From an uncultured Chloroflexota bacterium (GTDB lineage Bacteria; Chloroflexota; Dehalococcoidia; UBA3495): DNA of 22,626 nt. A program made the translations under genes and the position numbers. Below, one piece after another: positions 21,750 to 22,626 of the stretch (the stretch's first letter is position 1; each line of letters opens with the position of its first letter). Below the pieces are notes generated by a model. It did no database searches. It was not told the DNA's origin and worked only from the letters and a program-made list of their open reading frames with translations. The DNA lies in NCBI GenBank assembly GCA_913020235.1, contig CAJWBT010000002.1:1-22626 (forward strand), in the 5' to 3' direction.

Positions 21750-22626
21750 ATGGAAAAGCAGGTATTGCGAACCCCGCTCTGCGAACTTCTTGGAATCGAG
21801 TTCCCCATCTGTCTCGCAGGCATGGGTGGCAGGGGCAACGCCACACCGCCCGGATTGGTAGCGGCGGTCTCCAACGCCGGCGGCCTGGGGGTCATTGGGG
21901 GTTCAGGAATGAGCCCCGAGGAGATCAGCACTCGCATTCGAGAGGTCCGGGCTTTGACGGACAAGCCTTTCGGGGTGGACTTGCTCCTTCCCGCCAGGCT
22001 TGCCGACTCCGAGGACACCCGCGCCGGGATTCGTGAGCAACTCCAGCGCGAATACCCCAAACACGTGGCTTTCGTGCGGAGCTTGATGCTGGAGTTCGAT
22101 CTGCCGGACGATGGCATGGAGAAGCGGACGATGGTCACCCGCAAGAACATCCGGGGACAGGTCGAGGTGGTGCTGGAGGAGAATGTCCCGGTGTTCGCGG
22201 CGGCCCTGGGCGACCCGTCCTGGGTGGTCCCGCTGGCTCGCGAAAAGGGCATCACCGTCTTCGGCATGGCGGGCTCGGTTCGACATGCCGTTCGGCAGGT
22301 GGAGGCCGGAGTGGACATCGTCGTGGCCCAGGGATACGAGGCCGGCGGCCACACCGGCAAAGTGGCGAACTTCCCCCTGATTCCTCAAGTCGTCGACGCG
22401 GTTTCGCCTATTCCGGTTATCGCGGCGGGGGGCATCGGAGACGGGCGAGGAGTCGCCGCCGCGCTGGCCCTGGGCGCCGTGGGGGCGTGGGTCGGCACCG
22501 CCTTCCTGGTGGCCGAGGAGAGCATGATCCCGGACCGCCACAAGGCGGACATCCTCCGGGGGGCCACCGAGGACTTCGTGATTACCCGGTCCTACACCGG
22601 AAAGACCGCCCGAGACTACAAGAACG
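21750..22626 (+). CDS. Nitronate monooxygenase family flavoenzyme, C-terminus beyond window
   Basis: About 292 residues are visible of an FMN-binding TIM barrel of the nitronate monooxygenase / 2-nitropropane dioxygenase family. Signatures are FPICLAGMGG near the start, AVSNAGGLGVIGG (about 39-51), GYEAGGHTG with the likely catalytic His201, and the phosphate-binding PVIAAGGIGDGRGVAAALAL (222-241), followed by GAWVGTAFL. Members oxidise alkyl nitronates such as propionate-3-nitronate; some relatives are enoyl-ACP reductases (FabK), so the exact reaction is uncertain. The ATG at 21750 follows AGGAGG with 7-base spacing. It is the first gene of a plus-strand unit leaving the window. Confidence 0.92.
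   Translation, partial: MEKQVLRTPLCELLGIEFPICLAGMGGRGNATPPGLVAAVSNAGGLGVIGGSGMSPEEISTRIREVRALTDKPFGVDLLLPARLADSEDTRAGIREQLQREYPKHVAFVRSLMLEFDLPDDGMEKRTMVTRKNIRGQVEVVLEENVPVFAAALGDPSWVVPLAREKGITVFGMAGSVRHAVRQVEAGVDIVVAQGYEAGGHTGKVANFPLIPQVVDAVSPIPVIAAGGIGDGRGVAAALALGAVGAWVGTAFLVAEESMIPDRHKADILRGATEDFVITRSYTGKTARDYKN

Overview
The window is a GC-rich, gene-dense bacterial segment dominated by catabolic enzymes: M20 and amidohydrolase-superfamily hydrolases, a lactate-oxidation (LutABC) operon, a thiamine-diphosphate enzyme, a zinc alcohol dehydrogenase, an SDR, a hydantoinase and a nitronate monooxygenase. Shine-Dalgarno sites are strong and GTG or TTG starts are frequent. Three families of intergenic palindromes are scattered between genes. 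This mixture suggests an environmental Chloroflexota (SAR202 / Dehalococcoidia-like) genome. That placement is inference from gene content and style; there is no rRNA or other phylogenetic marker here. No tRNA, rRNA, CRISPR array or transposase was seen.

Layout. 1-2092 (minus): two tandem M20 metallohydrolase paralogues joined by an ATGA overlap; the second runs off the left edge. 2223-4687 (plus): a glycerate 2-kinase, a palindromic repeat, a QueG-like 4Fe-4S protein, then a short remnant resembling the glycerate kinase C-terminus. 4746-6357: a compact toxin-antitoxin island on the minus strand. It holds a degenerate nucleotidyltransferase (MNT) + HEPN pair and a DUF4258 + YgiT-type zinc-finger pair, bounded on both sides by copies of the same inverted repeat. 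A 78-bp copy of the HEPN 3' end lies just inside the left boundary. 6375-13510 (minus): LsrF-like aldolase/thiolase, zinc alcohol dehydrogenase, TPP enzyme and lutA-lutB-lutC, all co-oriented. 13895-15636 (minus): an imidazolonepropionase-like amidohydrolase and a 91-residue Cys-containing protein ending in a clear rho-independent terminator. 15637-15829: a divergent promoter region with two perfect tandem 16-bp repeats. 15830-18976 (plus): a YfcE/MJ0936-type phosphodiesterase, an SDR and a hydantoinase. 19167-21339: a lipoprotein followed by two unrecognised minus-strand genes. 21750-end (plus): a nitronate monooxygenase cut by the right edge.

How they may work together. The lut operon is the one pathway that can be named with confidence (L-lactate to pyruvate). 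The co-oriented LsrF-like, alcohol dehydrogenase and TPP enzymes upstream of it could feed C2/C3 units into the same route, but no substrate can be read from sequence. The M20 pair, amidohydrolase and hydantoinase point to breakdown of amide- or ureide-linked organic matter. The most unusual region is the toxin-antitoxin island, because its gene-tail duplication and flanking palindromes look like a modular insertion or exchange site.
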